A stretch of 64,000 nt of DNA from Enterobacterales bacterium (GTDB taxonomy: Bacteria; Pseudomonadota; Gammaproteobacteria; Enterobacterales; Enterobacteriaceae): contig JAATFX010000142.1 in assembly GCA_015654925.1 (NCBI GenBank), positions 52,576 to 116,575 on the forward strand. The letters run 5' to 3'. Positions within the stretch are counted from its first letter, which is position 1, and every line of letters begins with the position of its first letter. This document shows positions 16,858-25,627 of this stretch, piece by piece. A program made the translations under genes and the position numbers. The notes beneath the pieces are model-generated. The model was not told the origin of the DNA and made no database searches. It saw only the letters and a list, made by a program, of their open reading frames with translations.

Positions 16858-17667
16858 TCAGGCATTGAGCGCCACGGCGGCTTCGGCCGCGCCGAGCTGC
16901 GCCAGGATATGCGTGCGTAATTCCACCAGCTGCGGATCGTTGCGCTGGCGCGGATAGGGCAGTTCGATGTCGATAATTTCCATGATGCGGGCCGGACGCG
17001 GGCTGAAGACCACGACGCGGTTCGCCATCAAGATCGCTTCTTCCACATCATGGGTCACCATCAGGGTGCTGAAACCCCGTTCGCGCCAGAGATCCACCAG
17101 TTCGCCCTGCATGCGGATGCGGGTCAGCGAATCCAGCTTACCCAGCGGTTCATCGAGGATCAGCAAACGCGGATCGTTCACCAGCGCCCGCGCCAGGGCC
17201 GCGCGCTGCGCCATGCCGCCCGATAGCTGGCGGGGATAGGCCTGCGCAAAGGCGTCCAGTCCGACGCGCGCCAGCATATCATGTACCCGCGCCTTGCCCT
17301 CCCGATCGAGCTTGCCCCGGGTTTGCAGGCCCAGCGCCACGTTTTGCCATACCGTACGCCAGGGATACAGCGTCGGGTCCTGGAACACCACCACCCGCGC
17401 AGGATCGGGGCCGCCGATATTATGGCCGTCTTCCTCGATCTGTCCCCGCTCCGGCGGTTCCAAACCCGCCACCAGCCGCAGCAGCGTTGACTTGCCGCAC
17501 CCCGATGGGCCGAGCAGCGCCACGAATTCCCCCGGCGCCACCCGCAATGACACATGTTCCAGCACCGGCAATTCGCTGCCTTCCAGTTCAAATGCATGGC
17601 TGACCTGATGAATCGCCAGCGCCAGTCCCCGTGATGGTATTGATGTGTGTGCTTGTATTATCGACAT
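16858..17667 (-). CDS. ABC transporter ATP-binding protein, SsuB/TauB (nitrate/sulfonate/taurine) type
   Basis: A 269-residue ATPase. Walker A GPSGCGKST, Q-loop VVFQDPTLYPWRTV (typical of the NitT/TauT class), signature LSGGMAQRAAL, Walker B LLILDEPLGKLD and H-loop THDVEEA are present. The start at 17667 (MSIIQAHTS) is preferred to the far upstream Met at 17730. It is transcribed away from its binding protein (17931) and permease (19003); a split divergent arrangement around a repeat-rich promoter. The substrate is probably an organosulfonate, nitrate-like anion or thiamine-precursor-type compound; not decidable here. Confidence 0.87.
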   Translation of the reverse strand: MSIIQAHTSIPSRGLALAIHQVSHAFELEGSELPVLEHVSLRVAPGEFVALLGPSGCGKSTLLRLVAGLEPPERGQIEEDGHNIGGPDPARVVVFQDPTLYPWRTVWQNVALGLQTRGKLDREGKARVHDMLARVGLDAFAQAYPRQLSGGMAQRAALARALVNDPRLLILDEPLGKLDSLTRIRMQGELVDLWRERGFSTLMVTHDVEEAILMANRVVVFSPRPARIMEIIDIELPYPRQRNDPQLVELRTHILAQLGAAEAAVALNA

Positions 17668-17726
17668 CGGCCAGGCCTCGTTGCCCAAAACCCTTATTAA
17701 TGAATAAAACGCCGGCAATGAGAAAT

Positions 17727-17805
17727 GCAAATAACATCATTGCAAATCTGTTTAACGCAAATAACCCTTCTATTTGCCGGGTAGGTAAAAATGACATTTG
17801 CAAAT
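17727..17805. repeat. 15-bp-phased GCAAAT repeats in a divergent promoter
   Basis: GCAAAT starts at 17727, 17742 and 17757, exactly 15 bp apart, and the inverted form ATTTGC follows at 17772, again 15 bp on. A fifth site is the palindrome ATTTGCAAAT at 17796-17805. The array lies between the divergent ATPase and binding-protein genes and is probably a multi-site operator. No regulator gene is adjacent. Confidence 0.6.
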
Positions 17806-17930
17806 GCGATATTAATATTTTTTCCGCGAACACTACCGCGCTACAGTGAATAATAATTTTATATTCCCGCCATCCATGATGGCAACAGCAATGGCGTAGC
17901 GAAATACACAGTGAAAAAGGATAAATTATA

Positions 17931-18989
17931 ATGACAGACCACAATATTTGGTCACGGCGCAGTTTTATTAAATCATTTGCCTATATGGGCGCCGGCGCCG
18001 GATTGAGCGGCGCGCTGGGGTTATTTTCACCGGCCAGGGCGCTGGCGGCGGAAACCGCGGCGCCATTAACCACCGTACGCCTGGCCTGGGGACAGACGGC
18101 GGTCTGCCAGTCCCCGATTTCCGTGGCGCTCAAACAGGGTTTTTTCACTAAATACGGCCTTAATATCGAGCCGGTGAACTTCAGCGGTTCCACCGACGCC
18201 TTATTACAATCCATCGCCACGGGCCACGCCGACGGCGGCATCGGCATGGCGCTGCGCTGGCTCAAGCCCCTGGAGCAGGGCTTTGACGTCGATTTGACCG
18301 TCGGCACCCACGGCGGATGCATGCGGTTGCTGACGCCGAAAAATTCCGGCATTACCCAGCTCAGCGATTTGGCCGGCAAATCGGTGGCGGTGACCGATCA
18401 GGCCAGCCCTATCCGTAATTTCTTCGCCATTCAATTGGCCAAGCAGGGCATCGATCCAGATAAGGACGTGAACTGGGTGCAATATCCCGACAATTTGTTC
18501 GGCGAAGCGCTGCGCAAAGGCGAAGTCCAGGCGGTGGCGGGGGATGACCCCCAGGCCTGGCTGATTAAGCATCATGACGAACTGCTGGAAGTGGATAATA
18601 ATTTGCGCGGCGAGTACGCCAATGTAACCTGCTGCGTGCTCGGCCTGCGCGGCTCCCTGGTGCGGGAAAACCCGGCGGTGGCGAAAGCCCTGACCCTGGC
18701 GATCGTCGATGCCCAGCAGTGGACCTCCGATCACCCCGACGAGGCGGCGAAAATATTCGCGCCTTTTGTGCCGGGCTCGATAGATCCCGCCGATATCGCC
18801 GCCATGCTGCGCGAACATACCCACCATCACCACTCAACCGGCGTGCAGCTGCGCGGCGAAATCGAGAAGTACGTTAACGAACTCAAGAAAATCAATGTGA
18901 TCCGGCCGGATACCGATGCCGCCCAGTTCGCCGACCATTATGTCCCCGAACTCTTGGATCATGACCAGATGAATATGCAGCACAGCTGA
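17931..18989 (+). CDS. ABC transporter substrate-binding protein, NitT/TauT type, with Tat signal
   Basis: A 352-residue periplasmic binding protein. The N-terminus has a textbook twin-arginine signal, WSRRSFIKSFAYMGAG, ending near ALAAETAA, so it is exported folded. The body shows the SsuA/TauA layout: LAWGQTAVCQSPISVALKQG, TDALLQSIATGHADGG, LSDLAGKSVAVTD, VAGDDPQAWL. Near residue 290 is a His-rich stretch, REHTHHHHST, which could bind a metal. The ribosome-binding site is AAAAAGGA 6 bases upstream. The permease follows 13 bases later. Folded export and His cluster may mean a metal-complexed ligand, which is speculation. Confidence 0.86.
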   Translation: MTDHNIWSRRSFIKSFAYMGAGAGLSGALGLFSPARALAAETAAPLTTVRLAWGQTAVCQSPISVALKQGFFTKYGLNIEPVNFSGSTDALLQSIATGHADGGIGMALRWLKPLEQGFDVDLTVGTHGGCMRLLTPKNSGITQLSDLAGKSVAVTDQASPIRNFFAIQLAKQGIDPDKDVNWVQYPDNLFGEALRKGEVQAVAGDDPQAWLIKHHDELLEVDNNLRGEYANVTCCVLGLRGSLVRENPAVAKALTLAIVDAQQWTSDHPDEAAKIFAPFVPGSIDPADIAAMLREHTHHHHSTGVQLRGEIEKYVNELKKINVIRPDTDAAQFADHYVPELLDHDQMNMQHS

Positions 18990-19002
18990 CAAGGAACCGG
19001 TG

Positions 19003-20040
19003 ATGAATACGCGCATCCTAAGCCGAACCGCGGCGCAATCGGCGGAACGGAACAAGACGGTTCCCTTTACGCCCTGGATCTCGGGAATCGCCGCTGTCCT
19101 GTCCTGGGCGCTGGTGGCGGCGCTGATGATCCTGTGGCCCGATAAACAGGTCGGTTTCGCGCCGCCGCGCTTTGGCCGTGAAACCCACCAGTTGGTCGCC
19201 GGCTTTGCGCTGCTATTGCTGCTGGTGGTTATTCTGGAACATCTTCCCTGGACGCGCAGGGCGATTGGGCCGGTCAGCCGCCCGCTGCGCCGCGCCAGCC
19301 GCTGGTTAATCGCATTGGCGGCGCTGGCGGCCCTCTGGGAAATCTCCACCGCCAAACTGGCCTGGCTGCCCGTGCCGTTTTTTCCGCCGCCGCGCGCGCT
19401 GGTGGAAGCCTATGCCACCGACGGCTACCGCCTGGCGGACAGCGTGCTGCATTCATTGCGGCTGCTGGCGCTGGGATTTATTTTCGGCAGCCTCAGCGGG
19501 TTTATTACCGGGGTCGCCATCGGCTGGTCGCGGGGCCTGGGTTATTGGGTGCACCCGATTTTGCGCTTTCTGGGGCCGGTACCTTCCACCGCCTTATTGC
19601 CGATATCGCTCTATTTCTTTTCGTCGAGTTTTTCCGCCGCGGTATTTTTAATTGCCCTGGCGGCCTGGTTCCCGGTAACCGTATTAACCTGGTCCGGCAT
19701 GGTGGGCGTCGACAGCCGTTATTACGATGTGGCGCGCACCCTCGGCGCCAGCCAGCCCTTCTTGATCCTGCGCGTGGCCGTCCCGGCGGCGCTGCCGCAC
19801 GTGTTCGTCGGCTTGTTTATGGGGCTGGGCGCCTCGTTTTCCGTGCTGGTGGCGGCGGAAATGATGGGGGTAAAAGCGGGGCTGGGCTGGTATTTGCAGT
19901 GGGCGCAGGGCTGGGCGGCTTACGCCAATATGTACGGCGCGCTGATCGTGATGGCGATTATTTTTTCTTCGCTGATCACCTTGCTGTTCGCCGCCCGCGA
20001 TCGCCTGCTGGCCTGGCAAACCAATGGCGTAAAATGGTAG
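19003..20040 (+). CDS. ABC transporter permease, SsuC/TauC type, with N-terminal extension
   Basis: A 345-residue permease. The C-terminal ~250 residues are the NitT/TauT permease core with the loop YYDVARTLGASQPFLILRVA and VPAALPHVFVGL. About 90 extra residues at the N-terminus contain two further hydrophobic segments (around residues 25-45 and 60-80), making the protein 80-90 residues longer than SsuC or TauC. The ATG at 19003 has AAGGAA 6-8 bases upstream. It forms a two-gene unit with the Tat-exported binding protein and ends in an intrinsic terminator at 20148. Confidence 0.85.
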   Translation: MNTRILSRTAAQSAERNKTVPFTPWISGIAAVLSWALVAALMILWPDKQVGFAPPRFGRETHQLVAGFALLLLLVVILEHLPWTRRAIGPVSRPLRRASRWLIALAALAALWEISTAKLAWLPVPFFPPPRALVEAYATDGYRLADSVLHSLRLLALGFIFGSLSGFITGVAIGWSRGLGYWVHPILRFLGPVPSTALLPISLYFFSSSFSAAVFLIALAAWFPVTVLTWSGMVGVDSRYYDVARTLGASQPFLILRVAVPAALPHVFVGLFMGLGASFSVLVAAEMMGVKAGLGWYLQWAQGWAAYANMYGALIVMAIIFSSLITLLFAARDRLLAWQTNGVKW

Positions 20041-20147
20041 CGCCCGACGGGCGGCGGCCGATGCGGTCAACGCCGTGCTGTTATTTAAGGCAGGCTGGTT
20101 TACCGCGGCCTGGTTAACGCTATTGCAACATATTATCTCCCCCCACG

Positions 20148-20174
20148 GCCGCGCGCCCCCCCGCGCGGCTTTTT
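20148..20174 (+). terminator. rho-independent terminator
   Basis: GCCGCGCG / CGCGCGGC, a perfect 8-bp GC stem with a six-C loop, is followed directly by TTTTTC. It ends the binding protein-permease unit 108 bp after the permease stop codon. Confidence 0.8.
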
Positions 20175-20258
20175 CATAGCCCGGTTTTCCCCTATCAATG
20201 CCAATTTCCCTTTTTAGCGATCAAAATGTGACCGCCGTCCGGTGGCGTCAAAATCAAC

Positions 20259-20274
20259 TGTGAGTAACATCACA
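20259..20274 (+). promoter_or_regulatory. CRP-binding site upstream of the gntR-rpiB operon
   Basis: TGTGA-GTAACA-TCACA is a perfect match to the CRP core TGTGA-N6-TCACA, with favourable flanks (AAC before, TTAA after). It lies 65 bp upstream of the gntR start codon and implies carbon catabolite control of the whole operon. Confidence 0.8.
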
Positions 20275-20301
20275 TTAATGTTTTGTTAACATAACTACCA
20301 T

Positions 20302-20312
20302 TGGTATTACCA
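20302..20312 (+). promoter_or_regulatory. FadR/GntR-type operator TGGT-N3-ACCA
   Basis: TGGTATTACCA is the perfect half-site arrangement used by FadR-subfamily regulators such as PdhR and LldR (TGGTNNNACCA). It lies 28-38 bp downstream of the CRP core and 27 bp before the gntR start codon, the expected place for autorepression. The rest of the 20041-20338 gap holds the terminator and no gene. Confidence 0.6.
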
Positions 20313-20338
20313 CTGGTTTTGCATGAATTGGTAATCTG

Positions 20339-21082
20339 ATGACGATAAGACGCGAATCACCGGAAACGGGCAACGGCTACAACCGCGTGGTGGGTTTTCT
20401 GCGCGAACAGCTGCTTTCCGGGGAGCTTAAGGCGGGGGATTGCCTGCTGCCCGAGCGGGAACTGTCCGCGCAATTGGGGGTGAGCCGGCCGGTACTGCGC
20501 GAAGCGCTGCGCGCGCTGGCGATGATCGGCGCGGTGGAGATTAAACATGGCATCGGAACGGTGGTGAAAAAACCGGGCGTATCGATCCTGGGCGAATTTT
20601 TTACTTTTGTGCTGGCCCATCAAGCCAACGCCATCGACGACGTAATGCAGGCGCGCATCGCCATTGAACGCCAGGCGGTGCGCCTTGCCTGCCGCCGGGC
20701 GACCCAAAGCGATTACGATCGGCTGGCGCAATGCCTGCGCGTCATTATCGACACTATCCATACCCCGGAAGCGGGCGGCCAGGCGGATTTCCGCTTTCAT
20801 GAAGCGATGGTGCTGGCGTCGGGTTCGGCGACGCTTATCAGCATTTACCAGTCAATCAGCGCGTTAATGATGCGTTCGCACCTCGATCGGCGCGAGCAGA
20901 TCATCCAGGTCGATGGCATAGAAGAGTTTCTTATCGACCATCACCGTTCCATATTCGCCGCCATCGTGGAGCGCGACGAAAGCCGGGCCGAAGAACTGCT
21001 GGATCGTCACTTCGAGATCGGCGCGGATTTTCGCCGGCGCGCCACCATCCGCATGGCGGGGGCAGCGCCTTTTTCTGAATAA
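20339..21082 (+). CDS. GntR/FadR-family regulator
   Basis: A 247-residue regulator. The N-terminal winged helix (residues 12-75) includes GDCLLPERELSAQLGVSRPV and wing KHGIGTVV. The FCD domain has DFRFHEAMVLASG as metal/ligand helix. As first gene of the operon it probably represses its own promoter through TGGTATTACCA at 20302 and responds to a sugar-phosphate or sugar-acid intermediate. The ATG lacks a clear ribosome-binding site. The gene is followed 21 bases later by the RpiB-like isomerase. Confidence 0.87.
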   Translation: MTIRRESPETGNGYNRVVGFLREQLLSGELKAGDCLLPERELSAQLGVSRPVLREALRALAMIGAVEIKHGIGTVVKKPGVSILGEFFTFVLAHQANAIDDVMQARIAIERQAVRLACRRATQSDYDRLAQCLRVIIDTIHTPEAGGQADFRFHEAMVLASGSATLISIYQSISALMMRSHLDRREQIIQVDGIEEFLIDHHRSIFAAIVERDESRAEELLDRHFEIGADFRRRATIRMAGAAPFSE

Positions 21083-21103
21083 CCACCCTATAAGGAAACC
21101 CGA

Positions 21104-21550
21104 ATGAACATCGTTATCGGCAGCGATCACGCTGGCTATCACCTTAAGCAAGAACTTACCCACTGGCTACGCGCGGCCGGCCATCAGGTGGACGACATCG
21201 GCAGCCACACGCCCGATCCGGTTGATTTTCCGGATATCGCCCATGCCGTGTGCAGCAAAGTCCGGGTGGATGCCTTGCTCAGGGGCATTCTGGTGTGCGG
21301 CACCGGCGTGGGCGCCGTGATTGCGGCCAACAAAATCAACGGCATCCGCGCCGCGGTCTGCCATGACGTCCATTCGGCCCATCAGGGGGTGGAGCATGAC
21401 GATGTCAACGTTATGTGCGTGGGAGCGCAAATTGTCGGGCCATGGCTGGCGCGCGATCTGATCGACGCGTTTTTGCAGGCCCGGTTCGTACAGGATGAGG
21501 ATTTTGTCCGCCGCGTCGAAAAACTTAACCGTCTTGAACAACAAAACTGA
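21104..21550 (+). CDS. RpiB/LacAB-family sugar-phosphate isomerase
   Basis: A 148-residue isomerase. The N-terminal IGSDHAGYHLKQ gives the phosphate/ring-opening Asp-His pair. Cys65 in VCGTGVGAVIAANKINGIRA is the enolisation base. VEHDDVNV supplies the His (98) equivalent to E. coli RpiB His99. It interconverts an aldose and ketose phosphate. Because it is operon-bound with a beta-hydroxyacid dehydrogenase and an importer, a specialised pentose or tetrose phosphate is more likely than housekeeping ribose-5-phosphate; that is inference. The ribosome-binding site AAGGAA precedes the ATG. Confidence 0.87.
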   Translation: MNIVIGSDHAGYHLKQELTHWLRAAGHQVDDIGSHTPDPVDFPDIAHAVCSKVRVDALLRGILVCGTGVGAVIAANKINGIRAAVCHDVHSAHQGVEHDDVNVMCVGAQIVGPWLARDLIDAFLQARFVQDEDFVRRVEKLNRLEQQN

Positions 21551-21615
21551 TCCGTCGCTACATCCCTAACTTACATCCATAGCTTACATCCATAACGACA
21601 GGAGAACCGATCGCT

Positions 21616-22530
21616 ATGAGCAATGCAACCACCAAAGGTACCGTTGGTTTTCTTGGCCTGGGGGTGATGGGGCGTGAAATGGCCCGCAATCTCGCGCAGG
21701 CCGGTTATCGCGTGCGCGCCTATGATGTCTTGCCCGCCGCCGTGGCCGCCCTGGCGCCGTACGGCGTCGAGGCGGCGCGGGATATCCCCGATGCGACCCA
21801 TGATGCCGATATCGTGATTTCCATGTTGCCCGACACGCCGCAGGTGCAGGACGTGGTGCGCGGGGGCGGGGGGCTGCTGGCCAATCCGCCGCGCGGCAAA
21901 CTGTTTGTGGATATGAGCACCATAGCGCCGCAGGCCACGCGCGAAATGAGCGAAGCGCTGGCGGCCGCGGGGGTCATCATGCTCGACGCGCCGGTTTCCG
22001 GCGGGCCGGCCGGGGCGAAAAACGCCGCGCTGACCATCATGGTCGGCGGCGACGCCGCGGGGTTCGCCCGCGCCGAGCCCTTTTTGCGGGCGATGGGCAC
22101 CACCATCAACCATGTGGGGCAATCGGGCGCCGGCCAGACGGTAAAATTATGCAACCAGCTGATTTGCGGCATCAATATTCAGGCCATTTGCGAAGCGCTG
22201 GCGCTGGGACGCGCCTATGGCATCGACCTGGTGCAGATGCGCGAAGTGCTGCTGGGGGGCTCGGCGGCGTCATGGATGCTCGACAAGCTCGGCATGGCCA
22301 TGATCGACGGGGACACTTCCGCCGGCTTTCGCATCGATTTGATGATGAAAGATTTGCGGCTGGTGCTGGAAGCGGCGCAAAAACACCCGGTTCCGCTGCC
22401 CGCCACCGCGCTGGTGGCGACGCAATATCAGGATGCGCAGGCTCATGGCGAGGGATCGCACGGCAATCAGGCGCTGTTTAAAGTTTACGACCGGATCACC
22501 GGGCGGGAAACCGCGGCTGCGACAAAATAG
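21616..22530 (+). CDS. NAD(P)-dependent beta-hydroxyacid dehydrogenase (3-hydroxyisobutyrate dehydrogenase/tartronate semialdehyde reductase family)
   Basis: A 304-residue oxidoreductase. The Rossmann motif GFLGLGVMGREMARNL is at residues 11-26. The substrate loop DAPVSGGPAGAKNA and catalytic Lys177 in GAGQTVKLCNQ are intact. Family members oxidise or reduce 3-hydroxy acids such as 3-hydroxyisobutyrate, tartronate semialdehyde or threonate. The neighbours (isomerase, GntR, amino-acid-type importer, cupin) suggest a dedicated sugar-acid or hydroxy-acid route. Substrate unknown. AGGAG lies 12-16 bases before the ATG. Confidence 0.86.
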   Translation: MSNATTKGTVGFLGLGVMGREMARNLAQAGYRVRAYDVLPAAVAALAPYGVEAARDIPDATHDADIVISMLPDTPQVQDVVRGGGGLLANPPRGKLFVDMSTIAPQATREMSEALAAAGVIMLDAPVSGGPAGAKNAALTIMVGGDAAGFARAEPFLRAMGTTINHVGQSGAGQTVKLCNQLICGINIQAICEALALGRAYGIDLVQMREVLLGGSAASWMLDKLGMAMIDGDTSAGFRIDLMMKDLRLVLEAAQKHPVPLPATALVATQYQDAQAHGEGSHGNQALFKVYDRITGRETAAATK

Positions 22531-22540
22531 GTAACGGGTT

Positions 22541-23218
22541 ATGAAGCTTGATTTCACTGCGATATTCGCGCAATGGCAAATGCTGATGGATGGCGCTTTG
22601 CTCACGGCGCAGCTGGCGGTAATCACTACCGTTTCCGGCTTTTTGATCGGTACCCTGTGCGCCATTGCGCGGCGTTCCCGCCGCGCGTCGTTCTCCCGGC
22701 TGGCCGGGGTGTATATCGAGGCCATTCGTAATACGCCGTTCCTGGTGCAGATCTTTTTGGTGTATTTCGGGCTTTCCAGCCTGGGTTTTTCGTTTTCGGC
22801 GTTCACCGTTTCGGTGATAGCGCTGACGATTAACGTGGGGGCCTATACCGCGGAGATCATGCGCGCCGGGTTTGAATCGATCCACAAAGGGCAGTGGGAG
22901 GCGGCGGAAACGCTGGGGTTGTCCCACTGGCAGCAATATTGGCATGTGGCGCTGCGTCCGGCCATCGAGCGGGTATATCCCGCGCTGACCAGCCAGTTTA
23001 TTTTGCTGATGCTGGCCTCCTCCGTAACGTCGCAGATTTCCACGGAAGAGCTGACGGCCACGGCCAATTTTATCCAGTCGGAAACCTATCGCCCGTTTGA
23101 AACGTTCTTTATCGTCGCCGGCATATACATCGCCTTGTCGTTTTTAATGCGTCTGGCGTTTTGGCTGATCGGGCTGGCGGCCTTTCCGCGCCGCCGCCGC
23201 CTTGGCACCAACATTTGA
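22541..23218 (+). CDS. polar amino acid-type ABC permease (first)
   Basis: A 225-residue HisM/HisQ-type inner-membrane permease with five helices. IEAIRNTPFLVQIFLVYFGL is the conserved periplasmic-side segment, and the cytoplasmic loop is GQWEAAETLGLSHWQQYW. It pairs with the permease that follows 10 bases later. The transporter class carries amino acids and related small polar acids. Confidence 0.88.
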   Translation: MKLDFTAIFAQWQMLMDGALLTAQLAVITTVSGFLIGTLCAIARRSRRASFSRLAGVYIEAIRNTPFLVQIFLVYFGLSSLGFSFSAFTVSVIALTINVGAYTAEIMRAGFESIHKGQWEAAETLGLSHWQQYWHVALRPAIERVYPALTSQFILLMLASSVTSQISTEELTATANFIQSETYRPFETFFIVAGIYIALSFLMRLAFWLIGLAAFPRRRRLGTNI

Positions 23219-23228
23219 GGAGCGAGAC

Positions 23229-23915
23229 ATGAATTCCTCTCTTAATCCGGCCCATATCCAGTTCCTGCTGGAAGGAACCTTCTGGACCTGTATTTTGTCG
23301 CTGATGGCGTTCGGCGGCGGGGGCCTGGTGGGTTTTCTGGTGGCCATGGGCCGCATTGCGCCGCTCAAGAGCGTGCGTTTCGCGGTGAGCGCCTACGTCC
23401 AGCTTATCCAGGGCACGCCATTGCTGATCATTATGTTTATGATCTACTTCGGTTTGCCATCCTTGGGCCTGTCCATTTCGCCGCTATTTGCCGCCGGGGT
23501 CTCCCTGACCATCTATTCCAGCGCCTATTTGGGCGAAATCTGGCGCGGTTGTATCCAGGCGGTGCCGCGCGCCCAGTGGGAAGCGGCGGAGTGCCTGGCG
23601 CTGACGCGGACGCAGCGCCTGTTCAAAGTTATCCTGCCGCAGGCGGTAATGCTGGCCACGCCGCCCACGGTGGGGTTTTCGGTGCAAATCATCAAAAACA
23701 CATCCCTGGCTTCGGTGGTGGGGTTTGTCGAACTGGCGCGCGCCGGGCAGTTAATCAATAACTCGATATTCGAGCCGTTTATCACTTACCTGATCGTCTC
23801 ATGCCTGTATTTCTGCCTCTGTTTCCCGGTATCGGTACTGAGCCGCCGCCTTGAGCGCAGCGCATCCGGTAAGAAAATGCGGCGGCAAAACGCCGCGATT
23901 GCCAAAACGGTCTAA
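23229..23915 (+). CDS. polar amino acid-type ABC permease (second)
   Basis: A 228-residue partner permease. It has VQLIQGTPLLIIMFMIYFGL, the loop AQWEAAECLALTRTQRLFK and VGFSVQIIKNTSLASVVG. The start at 23229 is chosen because GAGGAG lies 7-12 bases upstream; an in-frame ATG at 23202 would run into the previous gene. The C-terminus is basic (GKKMRRQN). Confidence 0.88.
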   Translation: MNSSLNPAHIQFLLEGTFWTCILSLMAFGGGGLVGFLVAMGRIAPLKSVRFAVSAYVQLIQGTPLLIIMFMIYFGLPSLGLSISPLFAAGVSLTIYSSAYLGEIWRGCIQAVPRAQWEAAECLALTRTQRLFKVILPQAVMLATPPTVGFSVQIIKNTSLASVVGFVELARAGQLINNSIFEPFITYLIVSCLYFCLCFPVSVLSRRLERSASGKKMRRQNAAIAKTV

Positions 23916-23933
23916 GCGTCAAAGGAAATCTCT

Positions 23934-24659
23934 ATGTCCATTATCGTGCTCAATAACGTGCAAAAAAGTTTCGACCGGGTGCCGGTACTGAACGACGTCT
24001 CTTTTTCGGTCGACCGGGGACAGGTGGTGGCGCTGATCGGCGCCAGCGGGTCGGGGAAGAGCACCGCCCTGCGCTGCATCGACCGCCTGGAAGCGATCAA
24101 CGGCGGCAGCATCGAAGTCTGCGGACATCGCGTGGAAGATCCGCACCTGGATTTGCGCAAACTGCGCCAGGATGTCGGCATCGTGTTCCAGAGCTACAAC
24201 CTGTTTCCCCATCTGACCATTGAGCAAAATATTACCCTGGGGCCGGTGTCGGTAAAAAAACAGTCTAAAACCGAAGCGCGGCGCCTGGCCCATTCGGTCC
24301 TGGAGCAGGTCGGCCTGCTGGATAAATCGGACAGCTACCCGGAGCAACTGTCCGGCGGGCAGCAGCAGCGCGCCGCCATTGCCCGTTCGCTGGCCATGAA
24401 ACCGAAAGTCATGCTGTTCGACGAGGTCACCTCCGCGCTCGATCCCAAATTAACTGGCGAGGTGCTGCGGGTCATCGAACGGCTGGCCGGCAGCGGCATG
24501 ACCATGATTATGGTGACGCACGAAATGAATTTTGCCCGGCGCATCGCCGATAAGGTGGTCTTTATGCATCAGGGAACCGTACATGAAAGCGGCGACGCTT
24601 CCATTTTAAAACAACCGGCCACCGCGGAGTTACAAGAGTTTATCGCTAACGAACTGTAA
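23934..24659 (+). CDS. polar amino acid-type ABC ATPase (GlnQ/HisP type)
   Basis: A 241-residue ATPase. Walker A GASGSGKST, Q-loop VFQSYNLFPHLT, signature LSGGQQQR, Walker B VMLFDEVTSALD and H-loop THEMNFA are all present and intact. AAAGGAA lies upstream of the ATG. It serves the two permeases upstream and the binding protein downstream. Confidence 0.92.
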   Translation: MSIIVLNNVQKSFDRVPVLNDVSFSVDRGQVVALIGASGSGKSTALRCIDRLEAINGGSIEVCGHRVEDPHLDLRKLRQDVGIVFQSYNLFPHLTIEQNITLGPVSVKKQSKTEARRLAHSVLEQVGLLDKSDSYPEQLSGGQQQRAAIARSLAMKPKVMLFDEVTSALDPKLTGEVLRVIERLAGSGMTMIMVTHEMNFARRIADKVVFMHQGTVHESGDASILKQPATAELQEFIANEL

Positions 24660-24699
24660 ACCGGCGGCGTTAGAACCTCAGAAAACCTGGAGAAACCCT

Positions 24700-25497
24700 A
24701 TGCGTACTATTCATAAAATAACCCTTATTGGTTCCCTGTTTTGCCTGCTGGCGCTTAACCCCGCCGCGGCCGCCAATTCCTGGCAGGAGATTAATCAGCG
24801 CGGAACGCTGCGCGTGGCGACCGATCTGTCCATCCCGCCATCCGGCATGCTGGACGCCAAACTCCAGCCGACGGGATCGGATGTGGAAACGGCGCAGTTG
24901 CTGGCGAAAGATTGGGGACTGAAGTTGACCTTTATCGAAACCACCGGCCCGACCCGGATTCCCAATTTGCAAACCGGCAAGGCGGATATCGTCATTTCCA
25001 CCCTGTCGGTCACGCCGCAGCGCGCCCAGGTGGTCGACTTCTCGCGCGCTTATGCCGGCCTGCGCTCGGTGATCGGCGCGCCGGCGGCGGTGAAAATCGC
25101 CGGCTGGGACGATCTGAAAGGCAAGGCCATTACCGTGACCCGGGGCACCACCCAGGATACGCAGCTCAGCGCTGAAGCCGCCAAGCGCGGTTTTACCGTG
25201 CAGCGCTACGATGATGACGCGACGCTGGTCACCGCCGCGGTGAGCGGGCAGGCGTTCGCGGTGGCGACGTCGGCGACGCTGGTGAACCAGATTAAGAAAC
25301 AGAATCCCAAACTGGCCTTTGAACCCAAAATGACGCTACAGATCTTCGACCTGGCGATCGGTTTGCCGAAAGACCAGCCGGAACTGAAAGCGCACTTGGA
25401 CGAATGGATCAAAACCAATCTGCAAAACGGCAAACTCAATGCCATTTATCAAAAGTATCACGGCGAGCCGATTCCACAGGAAATCATCAACCGCTAA
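24700..25497 (+). CDS. ABC substrate-binding protein, family 3 (amino acid type)
   Basis: A 265-residue periplasmic binding protein. The Sec signal is residues 1-25 (LIGSLFCLLALNPAAAA). The mature part opens with WQEINQRGTLRVATDLSIPP and carries the family signature GKADIVISTLSVTPQRAQVV, but the usual Arg-Asp contact pattern for alpha-amino acids is not obvious (ETTGPTRIPNLQTGKAD retains the Arg). The ligand may be an amino acid or hydroxy acid. It is the last transporter gene of the operon. Confidence 0.88.
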   Translation: MRTIHKITLIGSLFCLLALNPAAAANSWQEINQRGTLRVATDLSIPPSGMLDAKLQPTGSDVETAQLLAKDWGLKLTFIETTGPTRIPNLQTGKADIVISTLSVTPQRAQVVDFSRAYAGLRSVIGAPAAVKIAGWDDLKGKAITVTRGTTQDTQLSAEAAKRGFTVQRYDDDATLVTAAVSGQAFAVATSATLVNQIKKQNPKLAFEPKMTLQIFDLAIGLPKDQPELKAHLDEWIKTNLQNGKLNAIYQKYHGEPIPQEIINR

Positions 25498-25627
25498 GGA
25501 TTTCGCTGTCCCCGGCGCCGGCCGTTATCCCCAAGCGCTGGAAAAACCCACCGGGCCGTAGGCTATGCTTATTATTTTCCCGGCGGTGAGTATGCCGGCC
25601 GGGGAGAATGGCCAATTGGAGAACGAT

